NCBI RefSeq assembly: GCF_030931715.1
Contig: NZ_CP133261.1
Span: forward strand, 248,001-312,000
DNA from: Tissierella sp. MB52-C2
GTDB taxonomy: Bacteria > Bacillota > Clostridia > Tissierellales > Tissierellaceae
Length of the DNA: 64,000 nucleotides
Reading direction: 5' to 3'
The first letter of the stretch is position 1. Each line of letters begins with the position of its first letter. The translations under genes and the position numbers were made by a program. Positions 27,601 through 36,584 of the stretch are shown one piece after another. The notes beneath the pieces were generated by a model. That model was not told the DNA's origin, did no database searches, and saw only the letters and a program-made list of their open reading frames with translations.

Positions 27601-27616
27601 GTTGCAATAATACAAC
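27601..27616. promoter_or_regulatory. Candidate upstream activator site 2
   Basis: GTTGCAATAATACAAC: same 16-bp GTTG-N8-CAAC dyad as site 1, about 100 bp upstream of the sigma-54 promoter, a usual position for enhancer-binding activators. Confidence 0.65.
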
Positions 27617-27700
27617 AAAAAAATCTGGAAATATTTCTTTATGCGATATAGTTAATTATTTAACGAGCAAAATAGAGAGGTGTAGAAGAATGTTAAAAAT

Positions 27701-27717
27701 TTGGCATACTTATTGCA
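27701..27717 (+). promoter_or_regulatory. Sigma-54 (-24/-12) promoter of the 4-hydroxybutyrate operon
   Basis: TTGGCATACTTATTGCA matches TGGCA(C/T)-N5-TTGCA, with the GG and GC elements at the correct spacing, 39 bp before the first gene's start codon. Confidence 0.88.
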
Positions 27718-27755
27718 AAAGATAATAATAAAATTTAGGAAAGAGGGGTTGCCAA

Positions 27756-29117
27756 GTGGATAAAACGGTTGTAGAGATTATGGTGGAAAAGGCTAGAGAA
27801 GCACAAGGAGTATATGAAACATTTGATCAAGAAAAAGTAGATAGTATTGTAAAGGCCATAGGAAAGGTGATTTATGATAATGCTGAAACTTTAGCTAAGG
27901 AAGCTGTAGAGGAGACAAGAATGGGAGTATACGAAGATAAAGTAGCCAAAAATAGAGGAAAATCTAAGACTATTTGGAATAGCTTAAAGGGCAAAAAATC
28001 CATAGGTATAATAGATGAAGATATTGAAAATGGATTAATCTCCATAGCTAAACCTATAGGGGTAGTATGTGCTGTTACTCCCACTACAAATCCAATTGTG
28101 ACACCTATGTGTAATGCAATGTTTGCCTTAAAAGGCGGAAATGCAATAATTGTTGCGCCACATCCTAGAGCTAAAAAATCAAGTGCTCATGCAGTAGAAT
28201 TGATGAATAAAGAAATTAAAAAACTAGGCGGACCTGATAATCTTATACAAATAATTAAAGAACCATCAATAGAATTGACAAGTGAACTAATGCAGAAATC
28301 AGATGTTGTATTGGCTACAGGTGGAATGGCAATGGTTAAATCAGCATATTCCAGTGGAAAACCATCTTTTGGAGTAGGAGCTGGTAATGTTCAAGTAATT
28401 TTAGATAGAGATATAGATTATATAGAAGCTGCTGAAAAAGTAATTGCAGGAAGAAAATTTGATAATGGAATTATTTGTTCAGGAGAACAATCTATAATAG
28501 TACCAGAAGATAAATATGAGGATGTTGTAAAGGCAATGGAAGCAAATGGAGCTTTCTATGTCGGTGACGAAGAAACTGTAAGCAAATTTAGAGATGCTCT
28601 ATTTAAAAATGGAATGATAAATGGAGATGTAGTAGGACAGTCAGTACAATTTATCGCAGATTTAGCAGGTGTTGAGGTTCCAAAGGATACTAAAGTAATT
28701 TTATTAAAACCAACAGGAGTTGGAAAAGAAGATTTGCTTTGTAAGGAAAAGATGTGTCCAGCAATGATAATACTTCCTTACAATGCATTTGAAGAAGCAG
28801 TAGAAATCGCTCAGACAAACCTTGAATTAGAAGGTAAAGGACATACAACTGCAATTCACTCTAATAATCAAGAACATATAAAATATGCTGGATTAAATCT
28901 TACTGTTTCAAGACTAGTAGTAAATGCACCATCATCTACTACAGCAGGTGGCTCATTATTTAATAGTTTATCACCAACTACTACTTTAGGTTGTGGAACT
29001 TGGGGAAATAACAGTATATCAGAAAATCTAAACTATAAACATTTGATAAATGTATCAAGAGTAGCCTTTGTGAAAACAGGAGTTACTGCACCTACAGACG
29101 AAGAAATTTGGGCTTAG
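27756..29117 (+). CDS. sucD: CoA-acylating succinate semialdehyde dehydrogenase
   Basis: 453-aa aldehyde dehydrogenase of the acylating type (EutE/AdhE-N/SucD group). Catalytic Cys in NGIICSGEQ (about residue 242), cofactor-binding TPTTNP segment. Starts with GTG behind AAAGAGGGGTTGCCAA. Neighbours are 4-hydroxybutyrate dehydrogenase, 4-hydroxybutyrate CoA-transferase and 4-hydroxybutyryl-CoA dehydratase, which identifies it as the succinyl-CoA reductase of the Clostridium kluyveri-type pathway. It lacks the N-terminal extension used for microcompartment targeting by EutE/PduP. Confidence 0.92.
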   Translation: MDKTVVEIMVEKAREAQGVYETFDQEKVDSIVKAIGKVIYDNAETLAKEAVEETRMGVYEDKVAKNRGKSKTIWNSLKGKKSIGIIDEDIENGLISIAKPIGVVCAVTPTTNPIVTPMCNAMFALKGGNAIIVAPHPRAKKSSAHAVELMNKEIKKLGGPDNLIQIIKEPSIELTSELMQKSDVVLATGGMAMVKSAYSSGKPSFGVGAGNVQVILDRDIDYIEAAEKVIAGRKFDNGIICSGEQSIIVPEDKYEDVVKAMEANGAFYVGDEETVSKFRDALFKNGMINGDVVGQSVQFIADLAGVEVPKDTKVILLKPTGVGKEDLLCKEKMCPAMIILPYNAFEEAVEIAQTNLELEGKGHTTAIHSNNQEHIKYAGLNLTVSRLVVNAPSSTTAGGSLFNSLSPTTTLGCGTWGNNSISENLNYKHLINVSRVAFVKTGVTAPTDEEIWA

Positions 29118-29138
29118 ATATAATAAGGAGGTAATTAA

Positions 29139-30254
29139 ATGAGACAATTAGTTGTAAAACCTGAAATATATAAATTTAATAATTGTGCTGAATTTGTAGG
29201 GGATTTTCCAATAACCGAAAAAGATTTGGTACTTACAAATGAATATATTTATCAGCCTTATTTTGGAGACTTTAAATTACCATGCCATGTTGTGTATCAA
29301 GAAAAATATGGAGTTGGGGAACCTTCAGATGAGATGATAGACAAAATATTTGCTGACATCAAGGATATAGGGTTTAATAGGGTAATTGCAATAGGCGGAG
29401 GCTCTGTAATAGATATTGCAAAATTATTTGTAATTAAAAATGCTTCAAATACATTGGAGCTATTTGAAAAATCTATTCCAATGATAAAAGATAAAGAGTT
29501 AATAATCATACCTACTACTTGTGGTACTGGTAGTGAAGCTACTAATATTTCCATAGCCGAATTAAAATCTAAAGGAACAAAGATGGGATTGGCAATAGAT
29601 GAATTATATGCAGACTATGCAATAATCATACCTGAGATGTTAAAAACATTACCATATAAATTTTTTGTGACTAGTTCCATAGACGCTTTAATCCATGCAA
29701 TAGAATCTTTAGTTTCACCAAAATCCAATTGCTATACTGAATTATTTAGTATAAAAGCTATTGAAATTATCTTAAAAGGATACTTAGATATTATTGAAAA
29801 GGGTGAAGACTATAGAATTGAAATAATAGAGGATTTCTTAATTGCAAGTAATTATGCTGGAATAGCTTTTGCCAATACAGGTGTAGGAGCAGTTCATGCT
29901 TTATCTTATCCAGTAGGAGGTACTTATCATGTGCCACATGGAGAGGTAAACTACCAATTCTTCGTGGAAGTATTTAGGACATATAATAGATTGAATCCAG
30001 ATGGAAGGATTAAAGATGTAAATAAGATGTTAGCAGATATAATCGGAACTACAGTTGAAAATGTATATGATGAACTTGAGAAGATATTAAATAATTTACT
30101 TCCTAAAAAATCACTTAGAGAATATGGCATGAAGGAAGAAGAAATAGAAGAATTTACAATATCTGTACTTGAAAAACAACAAAGGTTATTGGCAAATAAT
30201 TATACAGAATTATCAAGAGATGAAATAAAAGGTGTTTTTGCTAGATTGTTTTAG
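29139..30254 (+). CDS. 4hbD: NAD-dependent 4-hydroxybutyrate dehydrogenase
   Basis: 371-aa iron-type alcohol dehydrogenase closely resembling the C. kluyveri 4HbD, for example DLVLTNEYIYQPY, QEKYG-GEPSDEM, IGGGSVIDIAKLF, TTCGTGSEATNISIAE and the metal-site HALSYPVGGTYHVPHGE. Reduces succinate semialdehyde to 4-hydroxybutyrate. Second gene of the sigma-54 operon. Confidence 0.93.
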   Translation: MRQLVVKPEIYKFNNCAEFVGDFPITEKDLVLTNEYIYQPYFGDFKLPCHVVYQEKYGVGEPSDEMIDKIFADIKDIGFNRVIAIGGGSVIDIAKLFVIKNASNTLELFEKSIPMIKDKELIIIPTTCGTGSEATNISIAELKSKGTKMGLAIDELYADYAIIIPEMLKTLPYKFFVTSSIDALIHAIESLVSPKSNCYTELFSIKAIEIILKGYLDIIEKGEDYRIEIIEDFLIASNYAGIAFANTGVGAVHALSYPVGGTYHVPHGEVNYQFFVEVFRTYNRLNPDGRIKDVNKMLADIIGTTVENVYDELEKILNNLLPKKSLREYGMKEEEIEEFTISVLEKQQRLLANNYTELSRDEIKGVFARLF

Positions 30255-30264
30255 GAGTGATTAT

Positions 30265-31566
30265 ATGAACTGGAAATTAGAATATAATAATAGATTAGTA
30301 TCTAAAGAAGAAGCGGTAAAACATATAGAGTCTGGTGATAGAGTAGTAATAGGTCATGCTGTAGGTGAACCAACTTTAATAATAGAAGCCATGGTGGCAA
30401 ATAAATCTCAATATGAAAATGTAGAAATAGTTCATATGGTTCCAATGGGAAAAGGTGAATATTTGGAAGAAGGTATGGAAAAACATTTTCGCCATAATGC
30501 CATATTTGTAGGTGGTTCTACTAGGGACGCAGTAAACTCAGGCAGAGCAGACTATACACCATGTTTTTTCTCAGAAGTTCCAAGGCTTTTTAGAGATAGC
30601 AGTCTTCCAGTAGATGTTGCACTTATAAGTGTTAGTAAACCAGATGAAAATGGATATTGTAGCTTAGGTACATCTGTAGACTATACAAAAGAAGCTGCTA
30701 AATCTGCAAAAATAACCATAGCTCAAATAAATGAAGAAATGCCAAGGACCATGGGAGATTCTAATATTCATGTGTCAGAATTAGATTATATAGTGGAAGG
30801 TAATATGCCTATTCCAGTTTTAAACCCTCCTAAGATTTCTGAGGTAGAAAGAGCCATAGGAGAACATTGTGCTTCACTAATTGAAGATGGCTCTACACTT
30901 CAATTAGGTATAGGGGCAATACCAGATGCAGTGTTATTATTCTTAAAGGATAAAAAGGATTTAGGTATCCATTCTGAAATGATTTCTGATGGTGTTGTAG
31001 AACTATACGAAGCAGGAGTAATTACAAATAAAATGAAAACTTTACATCCAGGTAAAATGGTAGTTACATTTTTAATGGGAACAAAGAGATTATATGATTT
31101 TGTAAACAATAATCCAGAATTAGAAATGTATCCAGTGGACTATGTAAATGACCCATGTGTTATAATGCAAAATTATAAAATGGTATCTATTAATTCTTGC
31201 ATTCAAGTAGATTTAATGGGACAAGTGGTTTCAGACACAGTAGGTAAAAAGCAATTCAGTGGAGTAGGAGGACAAGTGGACTTTGTTCGTGGTGCTTCCA
31301 TGGGAAAAGATGGAAAGTCAATTATAGCAATGCCTTCTACAGCAGCAAAAGGAAAGATTTCAAGAATAGTACCTATAATAGATGAAGGTGCAGCAGTTAC
31401 TACTTCAAGAAATGATGTCCATTATATAGTTACTGAATACGGGGTAGCAAATCTTAAAGGAAAAACCTTAAAAGAGAGAGGGAGAGCATTAATAAATATA
31501 GCTCATCTAGATTTCAGAGACGAGTTAATTAAAGAATGGGAAATTAGATTTGCTGATAAGTTTTAA
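30265..31566 (+). CDS. abfT: 4-hydroxybutyrate CoA-transferase
   Basis: 433-aa family I CoA-transferase. GIHSEMISDG holds the expected catalytic Glu, and SGVGGQVDFVRGA is the CoA-binding loop of the Cat2/AbfT group. Activates 4-hydroxybutyrate with CoA from acetyl-CoA or butyryl-CoA. ATG 30265 has GGAGTGATTAT upstream; an ATG at 30232 lies inside the preceding gene. Confidence 0.93.
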   Translation: MNWKLEYNNRLVSKEEAVKHIESGDRVVIGHAVGEPTLIIEAMVANKSQYENVEIVHMVPMGKGEYLEEGMEKHFRHNAIFVGGSTRDAVNSGRADYTPCFFSEVPRLFRDSSLPVDVALISVSKPDENGYCSLGTSVDYTKEAAKSAKITIAQINEEMPRTMGDSNIHVSELDYIVEGNMPIPVLNPPKISEVERAIGEHCASLIEDGSTLQLGIGAIPDAVLLFLKDKKDLGIHSEMISDGVVELYEAGVITNKMKTLHPGKMVVTFLMGTKRLYDFVNNNPELEMYPVDYVNDPCVIMQNYKMVSINSCIQVDLMGQVVSDTVGKKQFSGVGGQVDFVRGASMGKDGKSIIAMPSTAAKGKISRIVPIIDEGAAVTTSRNDVHYIVTEYGVANLKGKTLKERGRALINIAHLDFRDELIKEWEIRFADKF

Positions 31567-31609
31567 TATGCTTTTATAGTATAAATATATTTAAAAGGAG
31601 ATGTTTTAA

Positions 31610-33073
31610 ATGGCATTAATGACTAGGGAGGAATATATAGAAAGTCTAAGAAAAATGAATCTAAAGGTATATTTATTTGGTAAACTTGTTGAAAAACCTG
31701 TAGACCACCCAGTAATTAGACCTTCCATGAATTCGGTGGCAATGACTTATGAATTGGCACAGCAAGAAGAATATAAGGATTTAATGACTACAAAATCTCA
31801 TTTAACTGGTGAAGTAATCAATAGATTCTGCCATATTCATCAAAGCACTGAGGATTTAATTAAAAAAATAAAAATGCAAAGACTACTAGGTCAAAAAACT
31901 GCATCTTGTTTCCAAAGATGTGTAGGAATGGATGCTTTCAATGCCATATATTCCACTACATTTGAAATGGATGAAGAATATGGTACAAACTATCATGAGA
32001 GATTTGTAAATTACCTAAAATTTATTCAAGAAAATGATTATACAGTAGATGGAGCAATGACAGATCCTAAAGGGGATAGAGGACTTTCACCATCTCAACA
32101 GGAAGATCCTGACTTATATCTTCGTATCACAGAAGTAAGAGAAGGGGGAATCGTAGTAAGAGGGGCAAAGGCTCATCAAACAGGAGCTGTAAACTCTCAT
32201 GAACATTTAATCATGCCTACCATTGCATTAAAAGAAGAAGATAAGGACTATGCAGTATCTTTTGCAGTACCATCAGATGCTGAAGGAGTAATTATGATTT
32301 ATGGCCGCCAATCCTGTGATACAAGAAAATTAGAAGAAGGAGCAGATATTGACCTTGGAAATGCTCAATTTGGTGGACATGAAGCATTGGTAATATTCAA
32401 TGATGTATTTGTTCCAAATGAAAGAGTATTTATGTGTAAAGAAGCCAAATATGCTGGTATGTTAGTAGAGAGATTTGCTGGATACCATAGGCAGTCTTAT
32501 GCTTGTAAAACAGGTGTAGGCGATGTGTTAATAGGTGCAGCAGCTTTAGCAGCAGACTATAATGGTGCAAATAAGGCTAGTCATATAAAGGATAAATTAA
32601 TCGAAATGACACATTTAAATGAAACTCTATGGGCGTGTGCTGTTGCCTGTTCAGCAGAGGGAAGTAAAACAGCTTCAGGAAACTATTTAATAGATTTACT
32701 ATTAGCCAATGTATGTAAACAAAATGTGACTCGTTTTCCATATGAAATATCAAGATTAGCGGAAGATATAGCTGGAGGATTGATGGTTACAATGCCTTCA
32801 GAAAAGGATTTTAAAGACCCAGAAATAGGAAAATATGTTGAAAAGTATCTAGTTGGAAAAACTGGAACTTCAACAGAAAACCGTATGAGAGTATTGAGAT
32901 TAATCGAAAACATTACATTAGGTACTGCAGCAGTTGGATATAGAACTGAATCAATGCACGGTGCTGGTTCTCCACAGGCTCAAAGAATAATGATTGCTCG
33001 TCAAGGAAACCTTGAATCTAAGAAAGAGATGGCAAGAAAAATTGCACAATTAGATATAAGTAAGGATAAATAA
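31610..33073 (+). CDS. abfD: 4-hydroxybutyryl-CoA dehydratase / vinylacetyl-CoA isomerase
   Basis: 487 aa, the standard length. This FAD and [4Fe-4S] enzyme dehydrates 4-hydroxybutyryl-CoA to crotonyl-CoA. The CxxxC pair in TASCFQRCVGMD and the downstream YHRQSYACK His/Cys supply the unusual iron-sulfur cluster ligands. C-terminal YRTESMHGAGSPQAQ also matches the family. Its product enters butyrate formation. Followed by a NifU-type gene that could help assemble its cluster. Confidence 0.95.
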   Translation: MALMTREEYIESLRKMNLKVYLFGKLVEKPVDHPVIRPSMNSVAMTYELAQQEEYKDLMTTKSHLTGEVINRFCHIHQSTEDLIKKIKMQRLLGQKTASCFQRCVGMDAFNAIYSTTFEMDEEYGTNYHERFVNYLKFIQENDYTVDGAMTDPKGDRGLSPSQQEDPDLYLRITEVREGGIVVRGAKAHQTGAVNSHEHLIMPTIALKEEDKDYAVSFAVPSDAEGVIMIYGRQSCDTRKLEEGADIDLGNAQFGGHEALVIFNDVFVPNERVFMCKEAKYAGMLVERFAGYHRQSYACKTGVGDVLIGAAALAADYNGANKASHIKDKLIEMTHLNETLWACAVACSAEGSKTASGNYLIDLLLANVCKQNVTRFPYEISRLAEDIAGGLMVTMPSEKDFKDPEIGKYVEKYLVGKTGTSTENRMRVLRLIENITLGTAAVGYRTESMHGAGSPQAQRIMIARQGNLESKKEMARKIAQLDISKDK

Positions 33074-33107
33074 TAAGTTAATGAAATAATCTAGTGGAGG
33101 GTTGGCT

Positions 33108-33401
33108 TTGAGTGATATGTTGTTAAAGGAGATAGAAGATGTGGTGGAAAATTTTATCAGACCACAGCTTAAACTACATGGGGGAGATATAAGGGTTAAT
33201 TCTGTTATTGGAAAAACAGTAAGAATAACATTGACTGGTAATTGCCACGGCTGTCCCTCTGCTCAGATTACTACTGAAGAGATTGTAGAAAGTATATTGA
33301 AGGAGAAACTGGGGGATTCAATAGATAAAGTTATTTTGGTGAATCAAGTTGATGATGAATTATTAGCCTTTGCTAAAAAACTTTTAAATGGTGGTGAATA
33401 G
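33108..33401 (+). CDS. NifU C-terminal domain iron-sulfur scaffold protein
   Basis: 97 aa. Single NifU-like domain with HGGDIRVNSV and cluster-binding CHGC (CxxC) followed by PSAQITTEEIVE. TTG at 33108 is chosen since GGAGG sits 7 nt upstream; an earlier TTG (33102) is too close. Placed directly after abfD, it likely delivers [Fe-S] clusters to the dehydratase. Confidence 0.85.
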   Translation: MSDMLLKEIEDVVENFIRPQLKLHGGDIRVNSVIGKTVRITLTGNCHGCPSAQITTEEIVESILKEKLGDSIDKVILVNQVDDELLAFAKKLLNGGE

Positions 33402-33662
33402 GTGAAGGTGGGTATAAAATATTGCGGTGGCTGCAACTCAAGATTTGAACGTACTACTATTGCAGAAAAAATAAAATCGGATTATAAAAACTTTGAAATT
33501 AGTTATGCTAAGGAAAACGAGGAATATGATTTCATTATTGTAATTAATGGATGTCATATAGCCTGTGCGGGATTACATGACTTAAAGTCTAAAAAAGGCT
33601 TTATAATCATTAGAGATGATGATTATAAGAATATAAGAGCAAGGATAGATAAAATACTATAA
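33402..33662 (+). CDS. Small Cys-rich protein of unknown function (CGGCN motif)
   Basis: 86 aa, GTG start immediately after the NifU-type stop. N-terminal YCGGCNSRFER and internal NGCHIACAG give four cysteines in two pairs, suggesting metal or cluster binding or a redox role. I recall similar CGGCN proteins in clostridia but no function. Last gene of the 4-hydroxybutyrate operon, so a maturation or electron-transfer helper is plausible. Confidence 0.6.
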   Translation: MKVGIKYCGGCNSRFERTTIAEKIKSDYKNFEISYAKENEEYDFIIVINGCHIACAGLHDLKSKKGFIIIRDDDYKNIRARIDKIL

Positions 33663-33669
33663 TAGAATA

Positions 33670-33739
33670 CCTTATGGTAAACAAGACTAGTTAGGAATAC
33701 ATATGATTCTAGCTGGTCTTGTTTTGCATTTACCATAGG
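33670..33739 (+). terminator. Long compound hairpin after the 4-hydroxybutyrate operon
   Basis: Outer arms CCTTATGGTAAA / TTTACCATAGG enclose inner ACAAGAC-AG / CT-GTCTTGT arms with several G·U pairs. A short T-run follows the inner stem. Probable operon terminator. Confidence 0.65.
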
Positions 33740-33893
33740 CGTAAACTAGTCATTCATTCATTAATTTTTACTTTTATAAGGAGAAATAGGAAACGCAATA
33801 CAAGCTTATACTATGAAAGTTAAACTTTTATCAACCTTATCCGATATATTATAATAAGGGAATATATCTTGAATGAAAGGAGGGAGCATAAAA

Positions 33894-34679
33894 GTGAAAC
33901 TAAATTTTAATAATATTGGACAAAACAATTTTTTAAATATCCATAGAGTTAATCAGAGTATCTCAAGGCAAAATGGTAAAGATGATTCTCAGCAATCTTT
34001 AAAAGTTGAACTTAAGGATAGTGTTACAATTTCTCCACAGGGAAAAGCTAAAAAATTCTTAGAAAATCTTATGAAACAAAAGATGAATATTACAGAACAA
34101 AGGAAATCTTTGATTAGTAGAACTCTTGAAAAAGGTGATACACTTGATTCTATAAAGTCTGAATTAGATTCTTATGATGATCAGATAAGAAATATTGATA
34201 ATCAAATTGCTGAAATGATGACAAAGGAAATGGAAAAACAGGCACAAAAAGTCAAGGAACAATATGATAATAATAAACCAAAGACAGAGGAAGAAGTAGA
34301 AAATCAACGTCTTGCAACTGTTACAGGTTTATCCATTGATTTGCGTCAAGCTAAAGCAGTCAATGCTGTAAAGACAAGAATTGGTGGAGAGTCCCGTGTA
34401 CTTAAATCAGAAATAGAAATGGATAGAGATCGTGGAGTATCAGTAAAAGCTAAAGAAGATAAACTTGCAGATATGAAACAAAAATCATCAAATCTAATTT
34501 CTAAAATAACAGATGAGTTAGCTGATATTTCCGAGAAGGCAGATAATATTAGTAAACCTCAAGAAATTATATCTGAAAAAGAGAATGAAAGAATCGATGA
34601 TGACAAAGATTCGATGATAGAGCCAACTTATGAAGAAATTTATAGAAATTCTGAGGATAGCCATAAGGTCAAAGAATAA
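33894..34679 (+). CDS. Coiled-coil protein of unknown function
   Basis: 261 aa, no signal peptide or membrane helix. Begins MKLNFNNIG, has a Ser/Thr-rich segment DSVTISPQGKA (about 45-55), then long charged heptad-like helices (about 60-135 and 175-230) and an acidic tail. I do not recognise a family. GTG 33894 is preferred because AAAGGAGGG lies 8-10 nt upstream; an ATG at 33873 overlaps that site. Stands alone between two terminators. Confidence 0.6.
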   Translation: MKLNFNNIGQNNFLNIHRVNQSISRQNGKDDSQQSLKVELKDSVTISPQGKAKKFLENLMKQKMNITEQRKSLISRTLEKGDTLDSIKSELDSYDDQIRNIDNQIAEMMTKEMEKQAQKVKEQYDNNKPKTEEEVENQRLATVTGLSIDLRQAKAVNAVKTRIGGESRVLKSEIEMDRDRGVSVKAKEDKLADMKQKSSNLISKITDELADISEKADNISKPQEIISEKENERIDDDKDSMIEPTYEEIYRNSEDSHKVKE

Positions 34680-34702
34680 ATCACTTTAACTAAATATTAG
34701 GT

Positions 34703-34743
34703 ATGAATTATGACCACCAGTAAAAAGTGTGGTCATAATTCAT
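34703..34743. terminator. Bidirectional terminator, 15-bp perfect stem
   Basis: Arms 34703-34717 (ATGAATTATGACCAC) and 34729-34743, between the convergent coiled-coil and ABC-F genes. Confidence 0.85.
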
Positions 34744-34758
34744 ATTTCAGGCTTATAT

Positions 34759-36228
34759 TTAACCTTTTATTTTATTCAGCTTTTTATCTCTTATTTCATA
34801 AATAGTATCTGCTACATTATCTATTAATCTTATATCATGAGAGACAAATAGAATAGTCCCTTGATATGCTATCATCATGGTTTCCAATGCTTCAACACTC
34901 TGTGTATCAAGAAATGTGGAAGGCTCATCCATTAAAAGTATATTGTATTGTCCAGATAACAACTTAACAAGCATTACCTTAGTAAGCTCACCACCACTAA
35001 GTTGATTTAATGATTTTCTGATATCCTGAACTTCAAATCCAATTTGTACTAACATCGCAATTAACTCATGGGACTTATAATCGGAGTCCTTAGATAAAAA
35101 TTGGAGTAAAGATTCATTGCTAGTTGACTTATAACTTTGTTGTTTAAAATATCCGATTTTGGCCTTTTTAGAAATTGTTAAACCTTCATCATTAGATAAA
35201 ATCATTTTAAGAAGAGTTGTTTTACCTGCACCATTATCACCAGTAATAGCTATCTTTTTTCCTAAGGGAATGATAAATGATGCTTCATCAAATAGATGTG
35301 TACTTCCAAGGCTTTTACAAATATCTCCGCCCATAATTGGAAAGTCATTATATAATTTAACGGATTCACTTTGTTTGAAGAATATTTTACTTTGTACTGA
35401 CGGAGCATTTACTTCTTCCAGGGTTTCTAGCCTTTTTTTTATACTTTTTGCTATCCTATTCATACTTTTTTCTTTACTTCCAATAGGTCTCTGGCCGCTT
35501 ATTCTACTGTCTTGTTGAGTATTGTTTTTTATTGGCTTTCCAACTTGTTTAGTTTGCAGCTTGCTTGCTTTATTCTCTATAGTTTCTATAGAGTGTCTTA
35601 ACCTTTCACTTTCATTTACATATATATTATATTGTTTTTCTTGTTGCTTACGTTCAAACTCAATCTGATTCAAATAATCAGAATAGTTACCATAATATTC
35701 TAAGACACCATTATCTTTAATTTCCCAAATCTTATGGACAATGGAATCTAAGAAGTAACGATCATGACTTACAACAACAAGTGCACCTGTATAGTAATTA
35801 AGCTGTTGAATCAAAAGTTGGACCCCTTCTTGATCTAATTGGGAAGTAGGTTCATCTGCCAAGATACACACTGCCTGCTCTGAAAAAGCTTTTGAAATTC
35901 TATAGCGTGTTTCTTCTCCGCCACTCATAACAGTTGTATTTTTGGCGTTGATTTGCCACAAAGAAGTCCAATAATCAGACTTACTAACCTCTTGACTTTG
36001 TTCTGAGGGGATTTGAGGAATTATTACAACATTTCCATTATGAATAATTTCACAGCCAGCTGGTCTTAAATCACCTGCAAGGATTCTAAGAAGAGATGTC
36101 TTTCCTGAACCATTTTTTCCAATAAGTCCAATTCTTTCTCCTTCAAAAATAGTCAGCTCGGTAATATCAAGAATGTTTTTACCATTATATTCAAGGTCAA
36201 TATTTTTAACAAGAATTGATTCGTACAT
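34759..36228 (-). CDS. ABC-F ribosomal protection protein (Msr/Lsa/Vga type)
   Basis: 489 aa. Two ABC ATPase domains without membrane segments. Walker A GKNGSGKTS (about 37) and GDNGAGKTT (about 330), signatures MSGGEETR and LSGGELTK, Walker B ILADEPTS and LLMDEPST. A long interdomain linker (about 190-290) is the part that reaches the ribosome's peptidyl-transferase site in antibiotic-resistance ABC-F proteins. Length and motifs fit the target-protection group rather than housekeeping EttA/Uup. A leader-peptide attenuator upstream suggests induction by a ribosome-targeting antibiotic such as a macrolide, lincosamide or pleuromutilin. Confidence 0.87.
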   Translation of the reverse strand: MYESILVKNIDLEYNGKNILDITELTIFEGERIGLIGKNGSGKTSLLRILAGDLRPAGCEIIHNGNVVIIPQIPSEQSQEVSKSDYWTSLWQINAKNTTVMSGGEETRYRISKAFSEQAVCILADEPTSQLDQEGVQLLIQQLNYYTGALVVVSHDRYFLDSIVHKIWEIKDNGVLEYYGNYSDYLNQIEFERKQQEKQYNIYVNESERLRHSIETIENKASKLQTKQVGKPIKNNTQQDSRISGQRPIGSKEKSMNRIAKSIKKRLETLEEVNAPSVQSKIFFKQSESVKLYNDFPIMGGDICKSLGSTHLFDEASFIIPLGKKIAITGDNGAGKTTLLKMILSNDEGLTISKKAKIGYFKQQSYKSTSNESLLQFLSKDSDYKSHELIAMLVQIGFEVQDIRKSLNQLSGGELTKVMLVKLLSGQYNILLMDEPSTFLDTQSVEALETMMIAYQGTILFVSHDIRLIDNVADTIYEIRDKKLNKIKG

Positions 36229-36285
36229 AGTCTTTGTCCCCTTTATATATGATTTGGAATAGCCAATTCAAATAATATTTATTGG

Positions 36286-36358
36286 GGAGCTAAATTAGCC
36301 TCCTGTTTGGATTACTAGCAACAGAAAGAGGCCATTCGATTTTCTTTCTATCGCTAGT
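36286..36358 (-). promoter_or_regulatory. Attenuator structure in the ABC-F leader
   Basis: In the minus-strand transcript, segment 1 (36358-36343) pairs with segment 2 (36329-36314) over 16 bp with two G·U pairs; segment 3 (AACAGGAGGCTAA, around 36308-36295) pairs with segment 4 (TTTAGCTCC, to 36286). Segment 2 can alternatively pair with 3 (GGCCTC...CTGTT with AACAG-GAGGCT). The leader stop codon lies in segment 1. This is the 1:2, 2:3, 3:4 layout of classical attenuation, although the T-run after 3:4 is weak. Confidence 0.65.
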
Positions 36359-36386
36359 GGATAGAAGTTCTTAATCTATTACACAT
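36354..36386 (-). CDS. Leader peptide of the ABC-F gene (10 aa)
   Basis: A mini-ORF encoding MCNRLRTSIH with its own AAAGGAG ribosome-binding site 7 nt upstream. Its end overlaps the first arm of the attenuator. Such peptides stall antibiotic-bound ribosomes ahead of ABC-F and erm genes. Confidence 0.7.
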   Translation of the reverse strand: MCNRLRTSIH

Positions 36387-36500
36387 GTCGATTCTCCTTT
36401 ATCTCATATATTTATTATAAATATAATATAACTCATACTATTGATAAATTCAAGTTAAGAAAACATTTTTAATTATGTAGAGATAAGTCTGAAACTAAAT

Positions 36501-36515
36501 AAAAAGCCAAAGGGA
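36501..36515 (-). terminator. Left half of a terminator split by the IS3 element
   Basis: AAAAAGCCAAAGGGA is the complement, with one bulged A, of TCCCTTGGCTTTTT at 38183-38196. Together they would form the terminator of the cyclase gene at 38196-38891; the 1.66-kb insertion sequence now separates the two halves. Confidence 0.75.
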
Positions 36516-36584
36516 CTGATATGCTCCCCTTATGGTAGACAGATTTAAAAAATAAAAATCTGATACTAAGAAGGGAGCATTTTT

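Noticed and set aside
27756-29117. The acylating aldehyde dehydrogenase as cargo of the microcompartment
   Set aside because: It belongs to the 4-hydroxybutyrate operon by gene order, has no targeting extension, and is about 10 kb from the shell genes.
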